Shown one piece after another: positions 43,998 to 53,802 of a DNA stretch of 64,000 nt (position 1 is the stretch's first letter; each line of letters opens with the position of its first letter). Made by a program: the position numbers and the translations under genes. The stretch comes from Cudoniella acicularis (Eukaryota; Ascomycota; Leotiomycetes; Helotiales; Helotiaceae), in contig JAAMPI010000075.1 in the NCBI GenBank assembly GCA_013054445.1, forward strand, positions 1 through 64,000, in the 5' to 3' direction. The notes beneath the pieces were generated by a model. It ran no database searches. It saw only the letters and a program-made list of their open reading frames with translations, and was not told where the DNA came from.

Positions 43998-46214
43998 ATG
44001 GGCGCTGAGAAGCCGCCGAGCGGCTCTTCAAAAGTCGACATGGCCGAAGAAGAAGACAGCATTATTGTTCAGACAGAATCGCCCACGTCACGATTCACTG
44101 CCGTCAATGGAAAGGAGCAGCCTACGAATGGGACGAATGGGAATGGAGGCGGACCTTCACGGAGAGGCTCTGATGAGAGGCCTAATGGACAGCCACGAGT
44201 GTCTCCTCCAGGACACGAAAAGCTAACTATTTCAACTTCGACGCAAAGGGAAGATTGGACCCCACAAACTAACGGTGAGCGGAACGCCTATCAACCTGGC
44301 ACTGCCTATTCAGATGTGGAGATATCACACAAACGCAAGCGTTCAGGTTCGCAGGATCCGACCTCCTCCAATTCGTACCACAATCACGCCCTACCGACAT
44401 CAACAAAACAAACGCCGACCACAGCAACCACGGAATCTGACACGCCTCGTGACGAGCACATGCGGCCCCAATCGCAGCCAGAGCCGAGAGATTCGTATGG
44501 CTCAGACTCTCAATACAGACATTTCATGGCCGATGACAGTAGAGATACTGGCCCGGGAGGCGACCCGTGGCATGCTCGCCAATACGGCCACCAAGGCCAT
44601 ATCAATTCGGATGAGCATCTTTCAGAAGTCCTCCAAAGAGCTTCACAGAATATAGATGCTCAGCAACGCGACTATGACAGGGGCAGTCCTGGTGATGATG
44701 ACCGATCCTTGAACCTCTATGGTGGTTATGGAAATGACAGGAGGGAAATGTCCGTGCAGTCTGACCCTAAGAAGAGAAAGAGGAACTTCAGCAATCGAAC
44801 TAAAACAGGATGCATGACTTGTCGACGACGGAAGAAGAAATGTGACGAGAATAAGCCTGAATGTAAGTGCGGCATAAACTCAGAAGTGTTCAAATCTTTC
44901 CACATGCTCATTCTCAATCTAGGTAACAACTGCATGCGAGGTGGGTTTGTTTGTTCTGGATACCAGACGCGAGGCCCATGGCAGAAAACCGAGCAAAAGC
45001 AAGCCCCGATCCCTTTGCAGTCCAAAACCGATTACGAGACCTCTCCATACGGGCAGTCATCACCGTATGGCTCACAGCACATGGGTCCCTCTCGAAGGGA
45101 GCCGTTGCCCGGTTATCGTGGTCAGGGCCTGCGTGTTGACCCTCAACATGGCCGCGCTCTTGCTATGGATGACGAGCAACCGAGTGCTTCCACCATTCCT
45201 AGTGCCTCCGTAGGCAGTCCTGAAAACAATCGGTTGTCAACAATATCATATGCGCAGCAGACACCAACACCAATTACTGCATCGAGCAGTGGCTACCCTG
45301 ATCGCCAACTAAAAAACGCGTATGAGCGCGTTGGCCCATTGCATGACCTGACCAGAGTAGAAAATAGACAAGAATCGGACTCTGGAACCCCTCAATCAGC
45401 TTCTTCAACACTCCCTCAAATTCTACATCCACAGATGCATTCCGAAAGCCCCCACAGCAACCCGCAGGTTGCAGCCCAACTTGCTCTATCAAATCTTGCT
45501 TCAGCGAGCCGGCAACGCTCGCAGAAAGAAGAAATGCTAGCGGGCCGTCACTATTTTCCATTCGACAAAGAACTCGTCCTCGAGCGTGAACGATGTAATG
45601 GAGCCTGCTCGCGTTTCAACAGTAGCACCAACCCAAATAATGGTGTTTCTCCAGAGGAACGTGCCCGACTTTTCAGAGACATCCTTCAACCCCGTGAACA
45701 TGTTATCTCGCCCTCTCAAGCTTCACCAACTACGCCAGTGGGCAGAGTTGGTGAAAACGTTGTCGTTGAGGCACCCTTCAATTGTGATTATGGCTACAAC
45801 ATTACGATTGGGCAAGATGTAGCGATCGGCAAGAACTGCACGATTTTAGATACGTGTGAGGTCAAGATAGGCGATCGGTGCAACATTGGTCCTAATGTCA
45901 ATATTTACACGGCGACACTGCCTATCGATCCGAAGAGACGATTGGGCTCTCGAGGACCGAGCTTGGGGAGGAAAATCACCATTGATGATGATTGCTGGAT
46001 TGGAGGTGGTGTTACCATCTTACCTGGTCGAACAATTGGCAAGGGTAGCACGGTGGGAGCTGGGTCCATTGTTACTAGGGTAAGTAACAACTGCCCACTC
46101 GCATACTTTGCCCCTGAGCAAATACTAACTCGCTTCTTTTAGGACGTCCCACCATACACTGTTGTTGTCGGCAATCCCGCTCGGGTCATGAGAGGATTAT
46201 ATCCACACGATTAG
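43998..46214 (+). CDS. Zn2Cys6 transcription factor fused to a maltose/NodL-type acetyltransferase
   Basis: Three exons, join(43998..44862,44923..46079,46143..46214), give 697 residues. Residues 1-265 are low-complexity and probably disordered. The Zn2Cys6 cluster is GCMTCRRRKKKCDENKPEC plus NNCMRGGFVC, with ligands C272, C275, C282, C289, C292, C299. The first intron (GTAAGT to TCTAG) splits the C289 codon and must be removed to complete it. A second Ser/Pro/Gln-rich linker follows. From about residue 490 comes a maltose-acetyltransferase N-terminal domain (EEMLAGRHYFPFDKELVLER), and from about 560 a left-handed beta-helix acetyltransferase: NITIGQDVAIGKNCTILDTC, IGDRCNIGPNVNIYTATLPI, DDCWIGGGVTILPGRTIGKG, VVVGNPARVMRG. 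A DNA-binding domain joined to an intact-looking acetyl-CoA enzyme is unusual, though I believe similar fusions exist in other filamentous ascomycetes. The ATG at 43998 is the first in frame; a second at 44040 (MAEEEDSII) is possible. Confidence 0.9.
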
Positions 46215-47540
46215 CATATTCTGCTCTAATTACAACCCACGAGTCTCCTTTTTATACCCGAACTTATTTTCCTTACGGCGGTCACTTTACAAACATCAGG
46301 CTTTTCAATTTCGCAAACAACGTTGCATAGTGGTGGATAGCTAGCTCTTAAATTCAATAAGGTTTTCTTTTATTCTAATTCTCCTGCTGGACCTCTGGTG
46401 GTTCTATTCGTATTTTGTATTTGGCATAGCGGGAAGAAAAGAAGCGTAAACGTAACAGCTACGGCCACGGCCCATTTAGACGAACTGATGGGACTTGACA
46501 TGGGGTATTGGGACGGACACGGGAATAGGATTGGGAATTGGGAAAGGATATGGATGGGATGGGACGGGATGGAATGGGCAGGGCTCTGGCAGCTCGGTGT
46601 AACTTTGCTTGCTGCCTGCTGGGTTTTGAAGGAAGACTTGGGTTTCAATGTAATTATATAGGAGTTGGCCGAGAGTCAAAAATACATGGCACTGCTTTTG
46701 AGAATTTTAACTTCTTTTGCGTTCATCTAATGCTTTTTCTCACCCTTTGACTATTTCCTGCTATCACGATCTCCCTTGTTGCAATATACCAGTTGCTCTT
46801 CAAGACCTGTTAGTTTTCTCGTTGTATTTAGATATCCCTTCAAATTTTCCGCGGCGACTTAGCGAGTCGCCACATTCCACCAAACACTTCAAAACAACTA
46901 AATAACCACCAAATTAAAAGAGCTGACAAGTTGCTTAAATAATTAAAGGTGCAGGCTATTTTTCACTTTTTATTTTGTATTAGGATTAAACTTTAAAAAA
47001 TGTTGATTTTTCGAAGTGTTGAGTGGGTATCTCATTGGTACATGTGAAGGGATAACTTCCATTATCGTGGAGGCTCGAAGGGATCTGGTGTAACAGTCTA
47101 ATAGATCTGCTTGAATAACCTCTAAATTTGTATTGGAATAATGCGGCCAGCAATTTATGGCTCCGATTTGTTAATTTTATCAGAATATTTCAAAAGAAAT
47201 AATAGGACTGTGTTTACGACAAAGTGTGTGATGGTTATTTGAACTTGCGACTCGGCGAACTTCCTAGGGTATAAAGTCACCAACCCCTTTAAAGGTTAAA
47301 GGTTGATGCAAAATAAAAGTCTGCTAGAATTCAGCAAAACTGGATTCTTTAATTCCGAAAATCAAGAACGCTGGAAATCTGTAAAAACGAAAATCAGCAG
47401 AGGGAGAAGACAGTTAAGTGTTCCCAGCGTAGCCGAAGCTCCTATCTATATATCATGCTAGGAAAGACAAGTCCTCGTCCCCCACCGCCCAACCTTACCT
47501 CGCTACCAGTTATAATTCACATTAAGCTTTTTTTCAGCCA
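46215..47540. other. Repeat-rich intergenic region, left part
   Basis: The 3' region of the fusion gene is followed by simple G/A-rich sequence (46490-46580, GGGATGGGAC-like repeats). After that come a short perfect hairpin at 46853-46871, a copy of a dispersed repeat, and AT-rich DNA. No gene is supported. Confidence 0.5.
46853..46919 (+). repeat. Perfect hairpin followed by dispersed repeat copy 2
   Basis: GGCGACT-TAGCG-AGTCGCC (46853-46871) is a perfect 7-bp stem with a 5-nt loop. Nine bases later CCAAACACTTCAAAACAACT continues into AAATAACCACCAAATTAAAA (46880-46919), matching the repeat at 34373-34412. A hairpin close to a conserved end is seen at some mobile-element termini, but no CTRR-like end was identified. 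Confidence 0.55.
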
Positions 47541-47550
47541 ACAAAACAGG

Positions 47551-47740
47551 ATTGGTGGCTCAGCGGTAGAGCGCTTACTCCAAGTTGATATTAAGGGATT
47601 CCTTTGCGGTAGCTAGGTACTGAAACTGTGCAATATCTGTGATTCTCGAGGGAGTCCACCCTCTACAGTATCGATCTAACGAGGCTTGGTAAGAGGCCTA
47701 GGATTCGAGTCCCTGTCAATTCATTTATTTTTTGGATTTT
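47551..47740 (+). repeat. tRNA-like pol III unit, possible tRNA-derived SINE
   Basis: TGGCTCAGCGG (47556-47566) is a perfect internal A box and forms a tRNA-type D arm with the following TAGAGC. GATTCGAGTCC (47702-47712) matches the B box with one change. The flanks ATTG...CAAT can pair as part of an acceptor stem, and a T-rich run (TTTATTTTTTGG) follows as a possible pol III terminator. The A-to-B spacing of ~135 bases is too large for an ordinary tRNA, and the T stem pairs poorly, so a tRNA pseudogene, a tRNA with a large insertion, or a SINE head is more likely than a functional tRNA. Confidence 0.5.
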
Positions 47741-48842
47741 TTTGGGAGGTGGTGAAGGGGAAGGAGATGTCCCCACTGCGCCATTGTTACCCGTTATACA
47801 AATAAAAAGTGAAAATTTTAAAACTTTGTATTCAAACCTTTTACTCCTCCATTCTAATCCTTACAGTTTAAACTTCCGGCCAAAAGAAAGGTTGTCTCCT
47901 GGAAAAGCGCGTAACCTGCAAAATTCTATATTGTCGAAAACAAACAACAAATCCATAGGAGATCAACTCACAAACGATTTTAATCAACTAGAATTTCTAG
48001 TTCAAAGAACGAGAAGGAGCCAGATACTACGATATAGGAAAGTAAAAAAGGCCCGTCAACAACATGTCGGCTGTCCTCACCCATCCATTTGAGCCGCCCG
48101 GCCGACTAGCCAGCCTCATCTGCCCGAACTGGGTGAGGAAATAGCCGACGAGTATTGATTGCCCCGGCCGCTTCGCCATTCGATTCGACTCAAAAACACT
48201 TTAAAACAATTAAATAACGCCGAAGTTTAAAAACACTAAAAATGCCACAAAAAATGAAGACAGTCAAAAATAACTCACAAAATTTTCATTCCATGCCTCT
48301 CTCTCTTTAAAGCGGTGCCAATTTTTTCAAGTGTCGCGTGTAAGCAAGCGAGCGAGTGAGTGGCAAGCCGGACTGTCAATTTTTGATACCAAAAATACCT
48401 CAAGGCTACATACGAATGGATACGTACCTCACTGCGAAGTGCAACAAAATCACTTTTCACCCGGCAGCTGTCAGATTTCCTTTGCTATTCTATCCGTAAG
48501 TAAGGCCTTTTATATTGCCCCTTTTCGCCTCCTTGCCACACATCGGCAGTTACTTCGAGGCAGAACGTGAAAGGCGGTCGTATGCAAGTGACTAAGTTAT
48601 GCTATAGCTTGAAAATGAAGGAGAAAAGGACAAGCAGGAATTTGTAGTTACTGAGTTTGTTGAGTATTGAGGTCATGGTTACTCGTTAGGTAGTAAGGCT
48701 GAAGATTGGATGTTGGAGATGCACATATTGCTTTGCTGGATTGACCACGAATTCCAAGAGAAGTGAAGGGGTATGCGTTTTGATTTTGCAACCTTATTTA
48801 ATATTATCGTCGTCATGAGTTATTCAAACACAATAAGCGACA
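47741..48842. other. Repeat-rich intergenic region, right part
   Basis: No supported gene; the plus frame 47742-48092 (116 codons) has no recognisable features. Copy 3 of the dispersed repeat sits at about 48192-48232. The final ~250 bases are the SWC4 3' flank. Confidence 0.5.
48192..48232 (+). repeat. Short dispersed repeat, copy 3
   Basis: AAAAACACTTTAAAACAATT followed by AAATAACGCCGAAGTTTAAAA aligns with copies at 34373-34412 and 46880-46919. The upstream GGCCGCTTCG resembles GGCCCGCTTGG upstream of copy 1, extending the similarity. Confidence 0.5.
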
Positions 48843-50495
48843 CTACTTCTTCTGCCGCTTTGTGCTCTTGTCGCTCACACTACTGAGGACGCTCGCGCTC
48901 CGCTTGTGGACACTGCCACCCCTTATGCTAGGAGCTGCACTCTTTTCTCTCTCCTCCCTCTCGATTTCCGAGTCAGCTCCGCCGCCCCCAGCATCATTTG
49001 AAGCCTCGCCCTGTTCAGGCTTCGCCATCCTCTCCCTCTCAGCCTTCACGCTTCTCGCAAGTGCCAATTCCCCTGCAAGTTTGTCTGCTAACTTCCTTGA
49101 CTCGAGCAAGACGTTTATGCTCTGCAGCAAGGCATCATATGCTTCACCAACCTCTGCTGTTGGCATAATAAGTCTGGTAGGAATCTCTAGCTCGTTGAGT
49201 ACACTGGTGATCTTGCCCTGTTGGACAGCCGATTTACTGAGGAGCGGCTTGCTGATTCTTTCGTGACGGAATGCTGGACCATTGGTACCAAGACGCTCGT
49301 GATGGGAGACACCATACATCCTCTCTTCTTCCTCGGTGAGTTGCCGACGCTCGGTAGGATTTTGTGCCCCTTTCTTGTTCGTTGAGCCGCTGGGTCCAGA
49401 AATGGACTCTCGGACAGAACTCTCACGGCGTTCGAACTGAGCTGGTTGATTTTGGTTACTTGGGCCCGTAGCTGGGCTGATTCCTTCTGTGCCCATAATT
49501 GACTTCCTCTTCTTCGATTTGTCGACGGTCATAAGTTGTTGAAGTAGTTGCTGAAGGCCTTGACTTGTGGTATAAGCCCCGATATTGCCAGTACTTGGAG
49601 GGGCCTCCAGGAGAGCGTATAATTCTCGTCGTTCAGTGTTGAGCTTTTCAGACCGTGCCAAAATACGCTTGAGCTCCAAAAGTAGACTTTCCTCCTCCCG
49701 AGCTTCTTCCTTCGTTCTATGAAATGCATTTTCTGCGAACTTCTTCCGGTTGGCCTCTTGAGCTGGATTGAAATTCATCATAACCTCATGCAGGTTGAAC
49801 TCTGCACTATTCATCTTGATGGGTGGCTTCCGGATGGCCATCATCATAGCAGCAACCTTGAAGTATCGCTCTTTCATATCTTCCATTGACCGAACCTTGG
49901 GTGGCACCATAATTGCCCCTTCCGCAGCATCTCCATTCATAGTCGGTAATGGTGGTTTGTATTCATAGCGATCCCATATAATTGGCCATCTCAGATCATA
50001 TTCTTGCACCAAATTGATCAAATAAGTTGTTTCGTCTTTCGTCCAGTCCTGGTTCTGCAACCTCGAATTGTATTCTTCATCTGTATAGTCTGGGACTGTC
50101 ACTCGAACATTATACTTCGCAAACGTCGAGTCCTCAATCTCTGGCTTAGGCTTCACTCCAGCGTCCTCCATATGGCCATCTTCTCCAACAGGCGCAGGAG
50201 CTAATTCTGCCTTCCTCCTCCAGTGCTTAAGAACAAGTGTATCATCTGTCCTGGCCGAATTCTTGAATGGTGTAAGCTCCCACTTCGCGGCCGGCTTCCT
50301 ACTTGCAAACCGTCGCTTTTTGAAGACAGAGACCTCTGGCACAATCGCAATAGGATTATCTCCACTTAGGTTTTGAACTTCTCGCGCAAGACCCTTTAGA
50401 ACAGGTCGTGGTGCAGCGAGTTTCTGTTTCTTGACGGGTCGCGAAGTCGCCGTGTCTGGCAGATCCAGCATGTCGCGCACATCGTGAGATGTCAT
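48843..50495 (-). CDS. SWC4: SWC4/DMAP1 subunit of SWR1 and NuA4
   Basis: SWC4 (DMAP1 homologue) is shared by the SWR1 remodeller, which deposits histone H2A.Z, and the NuA4 acetyltransferase. A single exon of 550 residues starts MTSHDVRDMLDLP. Conserved blocks are KKRRFASRKPAAKWELTPFK near residues 59-78 and FAKYNVRVTVPDYTDEEYNS at about 125-144. The SANT-like segment QDWTKDETTYLINLVQEYDL, then RWPIIWDRYEY, follows (about 149-178), with VRSMEDMKERYFKVAAMM after it. The middle is a coiled-coil with RTKEEAREEESLLLELKRIL. The C-terminal part holds the DMAP1-type region QGKITSVLNELEIPTRLIMP and a Lys/Arg-rich end (KSTKRQKK). Length is typical for filamentous fungi. It is divergent from the p24 gene across about 260 bp. 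Confidence 0.95.
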   Translation of the reverse strand: MTSHDVRDMLDLPDTATSRPVKKQKLAAPRPVLKGLAREVQNLSGDNPIAIVPEVSVFKKRRFASRKPAAKWELTPFKNSARTDDTLVLKHWRRKAELAPAPVGEDGHMEDAGVKPKPEIEDSTFAKYNVRVTVPDYTDEEYNSRLQNQDWTKDETTYLINLVQEYDLRWPIIWDRYEYKPPLPTMNGDAAEGAIMVPPKVRSMEDMKERYFKVAAMMMAIRKPPIKMNSAEFNLHEVMMNFNPAQEANRKKFAENAFHRTKEEAREEESLLLELKRILARSEKLNTERRELYALLEAPPSTGNIGAYTTSQGLQQLLQQLMTVDKSKKRKSIMGTEGISPATGPSNQNQPAQFERRESSVRESISGPSGSTNKKGAQNPTERRQLTEEEERMYGVSHHERLGTNGPAFRHERISKPLLSKSAVQQGKITSVLNELEIPTRLIMPTAEVGEAYDALLQSINVLLESRKLADKLAGELALARSVKAERERMAKPEQGEASNDAGGGGADSEIEREEREKSAAPSIRGGSVHKRSASVLSSVSDKSTKRQKK

Positions 50496-50757
50496 GTCGT
50501 ATTAGCGGTATTGAATGCTCGAAGGACGATCCAGCCTCAAGATGGGCGGCGATGATTGCAATAGAGGTGTTGATGGATTGAATTCGATCAAGCGTTGGCG
50601 CGTTCGACAATCTTCTTAGTTTCTAATCTTCACGTGATCTTGAAAGAAATCGATGAACGTGGCATATCGTCGCGCGAGCTTCATTCTCTTACCCCTTTCA
50701 ACGCGAGACCTACTATACGCACTTAACGTCAAGCTCCTAGGTGACAAAAAGTTAATC

Positions 50758-51569
50758 ATGCGGTCAATAATCCCCCTCCTGTCCTTGAGTGCGTTGCTTG
50801 CGCCCGTCCAATCCCTCTTTTTTTACATTGACGGCACGACCCCGAAATGTTTCTTCGAGGAGCTGCCCAAGGATACTCTTGTTGTCGGCCATTACACTGC
50901 GGAGGAATATGACGAGGAGAGGAAAATATGGTCGAAGCATGATGGGCTCAATATCTTCATTTCAGTCGATGTAAGCATCTCCTAATCCACCTCTGTCATC
51001 GCTGTCCCCCTTATCCAGCGGAAACAAATATTAATTATCCACTAGGAAGTATTCGACAACGACCATCGAGTAGTGTCCCAAAAAGGATCATCTGCTGGGC
51101 GATTCACATTCAGCGCCGCAGACTCGGGCGACCACAAAATTTGCTTTACTCCATCATCGACTTCTGGCGGTAGTGGATGGCTCTCAGCCTTGCACCCTAT
51201 GGGTGGAATCAAGTTGACCCTCGATTTGGCTATTGGAGAAACAAGCGCTATTGAAAGTACCGATAAGGGCAAAATTCAGGATATCGTGCAAAAGGTGAAG
51301 GATTTAAACGGTCGACTGAATGATATTCGACGGGAGCAGGTTTTCCAAAGAGTAAGTCCAATCCAGCTCTCACCGTTTTTCTCTCCAAGATGAGAACATC
51401 TTTGACGTTTTTGCTATAGGAACGGGAAGCTGAATTCAGAGATCAATCCGAATCTACAAACGCGCGAGTTGTGAGATGGACATTGGTTCAGTTGGTAGTT
51501 TTGGGAATTACTTGCGCTTGGCAGCTTTCACATCTTCGATCTTTCTTCATTAAGCAGAAGTTGACCTAA
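50758..51569 (+). CDS. p24/EMP24 family cargo receptor (Erp1-like)
   Basis: p24 proteins cycle between ER and Golgi in COPII/COPI vesicles and help sort GPI-anchored and other cargo. Three exons, join(50758..50970,51046..51351,51420..51569), give 222 residues. Residues 1-19 are a signal peptide ([19 protein letters not shown]). The GOLD domain begins [20 protein letters not shown] and contains HKICFTPSS, with the two conserved Cys of the family (PKCFFEE and KICF). A coiled-coil stretch ([20 protein letters not shown]) precedes the membrane helix ([16 protein letters not shown]) and the short tail [10 protein letters not shown]. The tail's FF and KxKxx are COPII and COPI signals. The ATG at 50758 is preferred over one at 50653 because it puts the signal peptide at the N-terminus. 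The tail and sequence suit the alpha (Erp1/5/6) subfamily. Confidence 0.93.
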
Positions 51570-52254
51570 GTATGGAATTCTTTGATGTTATAGGGAGTTT
51601 GGCTGTAAGATATGGGGAGGAGGGGAATGGGTCATTGCATAGACAATGCACACGTTTAAGCATAGCACATAATGAAATGATTCTCGATTAAGCTGAATTT
51701 TGAAATTTTTCCATTCGTAGAATTATGGGCCCGAAATCTTTTAAGTCCAATGTATCTATTTCACCCTTTCGCCTTTGCTTCGCTTCGAAGTATAAAGCTA
51801 TAACTATCGTGAGTCCCTTCCATGCACCCGGACCAACCATCTTCGTGCTTAAGGCCTCGTCAAAAGGAATGCGACGCCAATGAGAAAACGGAAGTCAAAA
51901 TATTAACCTTGAAGTAATTCTGGGACATAACCATGCGCCGCGAGGACCCGTGGATGTTGCTATGCGAAGCCTAGCGGGCTGAGGACGACATTTATGGACA
52001 AATAGCGAGGGTCGTATCTGCTGACCGCAGAGAGGAAGGACATGTGAGGCACTGCTTGATTGCAGAAAGAGTAATGATTTGATTAGGAAGGTTTCGAGTG
52101 TGGTTTTAGAGTCATTAACGCCTTCGGTGAAAGGACAAATGTATGAAGAGGCGGAAAATATTGGTTTGAAGGGTTTTTCTCATCTATTCAAGGGGAAGTG
52201 TGTTCATCCTTTTTGTACGTCAGCTAGTTTTACTACAGTTATGGTTAGGTATTA
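51570..52254. other. Convergent 3' flank of p24 and casein kinase genes
   Basis: About 690 bases between opposing stop codons, presumably two 3' untranslated regions. No gene or repeat recognised. Confidence 0.6.
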
Positions 52255-53802
52255 CTAACCGCAGCACAGCGTCTTCATCAGCTTCTGGAAGCCCGATAAT
52301 TGCGGCTCCTGGTTTCTCCCGTTCTGTACTTGGGCGGTCATGTTCGGCTGAGGCGTCATTCTCTGTGGAAGGTTGTTCGAACTGTTTTGGAACTGCGCCT
52401 GGGTTGAGCCGGTTGGAGTAGCGACGTCTTGGAGGCCCCCCGCCGCTCCGCTGCTGCGTTTTGGGACCAACCCGCCTGGGGCGTTTGGTCGATCGCGCGT
52501 CTTGCCCATCCCCGGCTTCATTGGGGACGGTGGCGGGGGTTGCGCGGCGTTTAAACGGGCGGCAGTGAGTTGGCCTGGCGTGCTATTTCCTCCTCGAGTT
52601 GTTCCGTGCAACTCTCTGGCTGAAGCTCCTGGTACCGCATTCGGGTGGTGGAGCATATTTTGGGATGGGTGCTGCTTCATGACCTCCCAGCCCTTCCCGT
52701 TGTTGAGCTTCATCCAGTCATATTCGCCATCCTCGACCTCGCCCGTGTTCTTCAAAGCTTGGGTGAAAAGATCACGAAGGTAGTCGTAATCTGGGGTATC
52801 CTCGAAACCAAGGTTACGAACATAGCTGAGATATTTGTTGAACTCCTCGGGGAAGCTATCGCACAAGTCTTTGATAGCAGTCGTTTGCTTCTTTTCACCA
52901 ATCTTCTCATACTTTTGCTTGTTAGTCGCGGCTTTTAGACCTTGCCATGGCAAGCCTCCCCGTAGGAAATACATGAAGACATGACCCAAAGCTTCCAAGT
53001 CATCTCGTCTTGATTGTTCGCGGCCCAGATGTGTATTGATACTCATATATCTGGCAGTACCCGAAAGGGATTTGCGCTCGCGATAGGGTATATGTTGTTT
53101 CGTCTTTGGGTCTCTATATTGCTTTGCCATGCCAAAATCCACCACATGAATTACGTTGGCCGCTTTTGAACCCGGCCTGCCAATGAGAAAATTGTCTGGC
53201 TTGATGTCACGGTATATGAGGTTTTTCTCGTGTATAGTTTGCACTCTCGAGAGCTGTTTCTGTTAGTACGTAATGTATTAATTATACAGGGATCGACAAA
53301 CCATCTGCTTTGCGACCATCACGACCGTCTTTGTAGAGAATCTGCGGTTGCAGTGGTCGAACAAATCTTCTAAGGAGGGACCAAGCAGGTCAATGACGAG
53401 GATGTTGTGAAGGCCCTCTTGGCCAAAATAGTAGACATTAGGGATACCGGCTATTTCAGATTAGTGTTGTGTCCCTCGGAGTTGGGAATTATACACTGAC
53501 GACAGCCAACGAGAATTTTGTACGTTCGGTACTCATCTCGTAATTGTGGTGCATCACTCTTTCGAGGTTCCTGAAGCAGCATTAGCTCACGCAGACACAC
53601 TGAGTAACATTCTCGGGAGAGCGTAGATTGCAGAATACTCTCACGCATGCCGGTTATTGGGAGGAGTACGTACGAATTTAATGGCGACTTGTTGGTTGTT
53701 CAACAGGTTTGTCCCTTCGAAAATTACACCAAATGATCCCTCTCCAATCTTCTTGCCCACTCGGTAGTGGACGCCGACGACATTCGACGAAGAAGATGCC
53801 AT
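52255..53802 (-). CDS. ckiA: Casein kinase 1, lipid-anchored YCK/CkiA type
   Basis: A CK1-family Ser/Thr kinase, likely plasma-membrane associated. Four exons, complement(join(52255..53253,53302..53450,53501..53570,53674..53802)), give 448 residues. The glycine loop is IGEGSFGV (19-26) and the ATP lysine is Lys42 in VAIKF. Exon 2 begins with [20 protein letters not shown]. Splicing at a split codon restores [15 protein letters not shown], and exon 3 has [17 protein letters not shown]. The catalytic loop is [11 protein letters not shown] (Asp132), then [10 protein letters not shown] (Asp155). The CK1-specific [20 protein letters not shown] and GLPWQGLKA follow. The tail is Pro/Gln/Asn-rich and ends LMKTLCCG, a vicinal Cys pair expected to be palmitoylated as in yeast Yck1/2. 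One intron uses a GTTTGT donor, also used in NUP133 here. Confidence 0.95.

Noticed and set aside
47551..47740. Functional tRNA gene
   Set aside because: A and B boxes are ~135 bp apart and the T stem has mismatches; kept only as a tRNA-like repeat.
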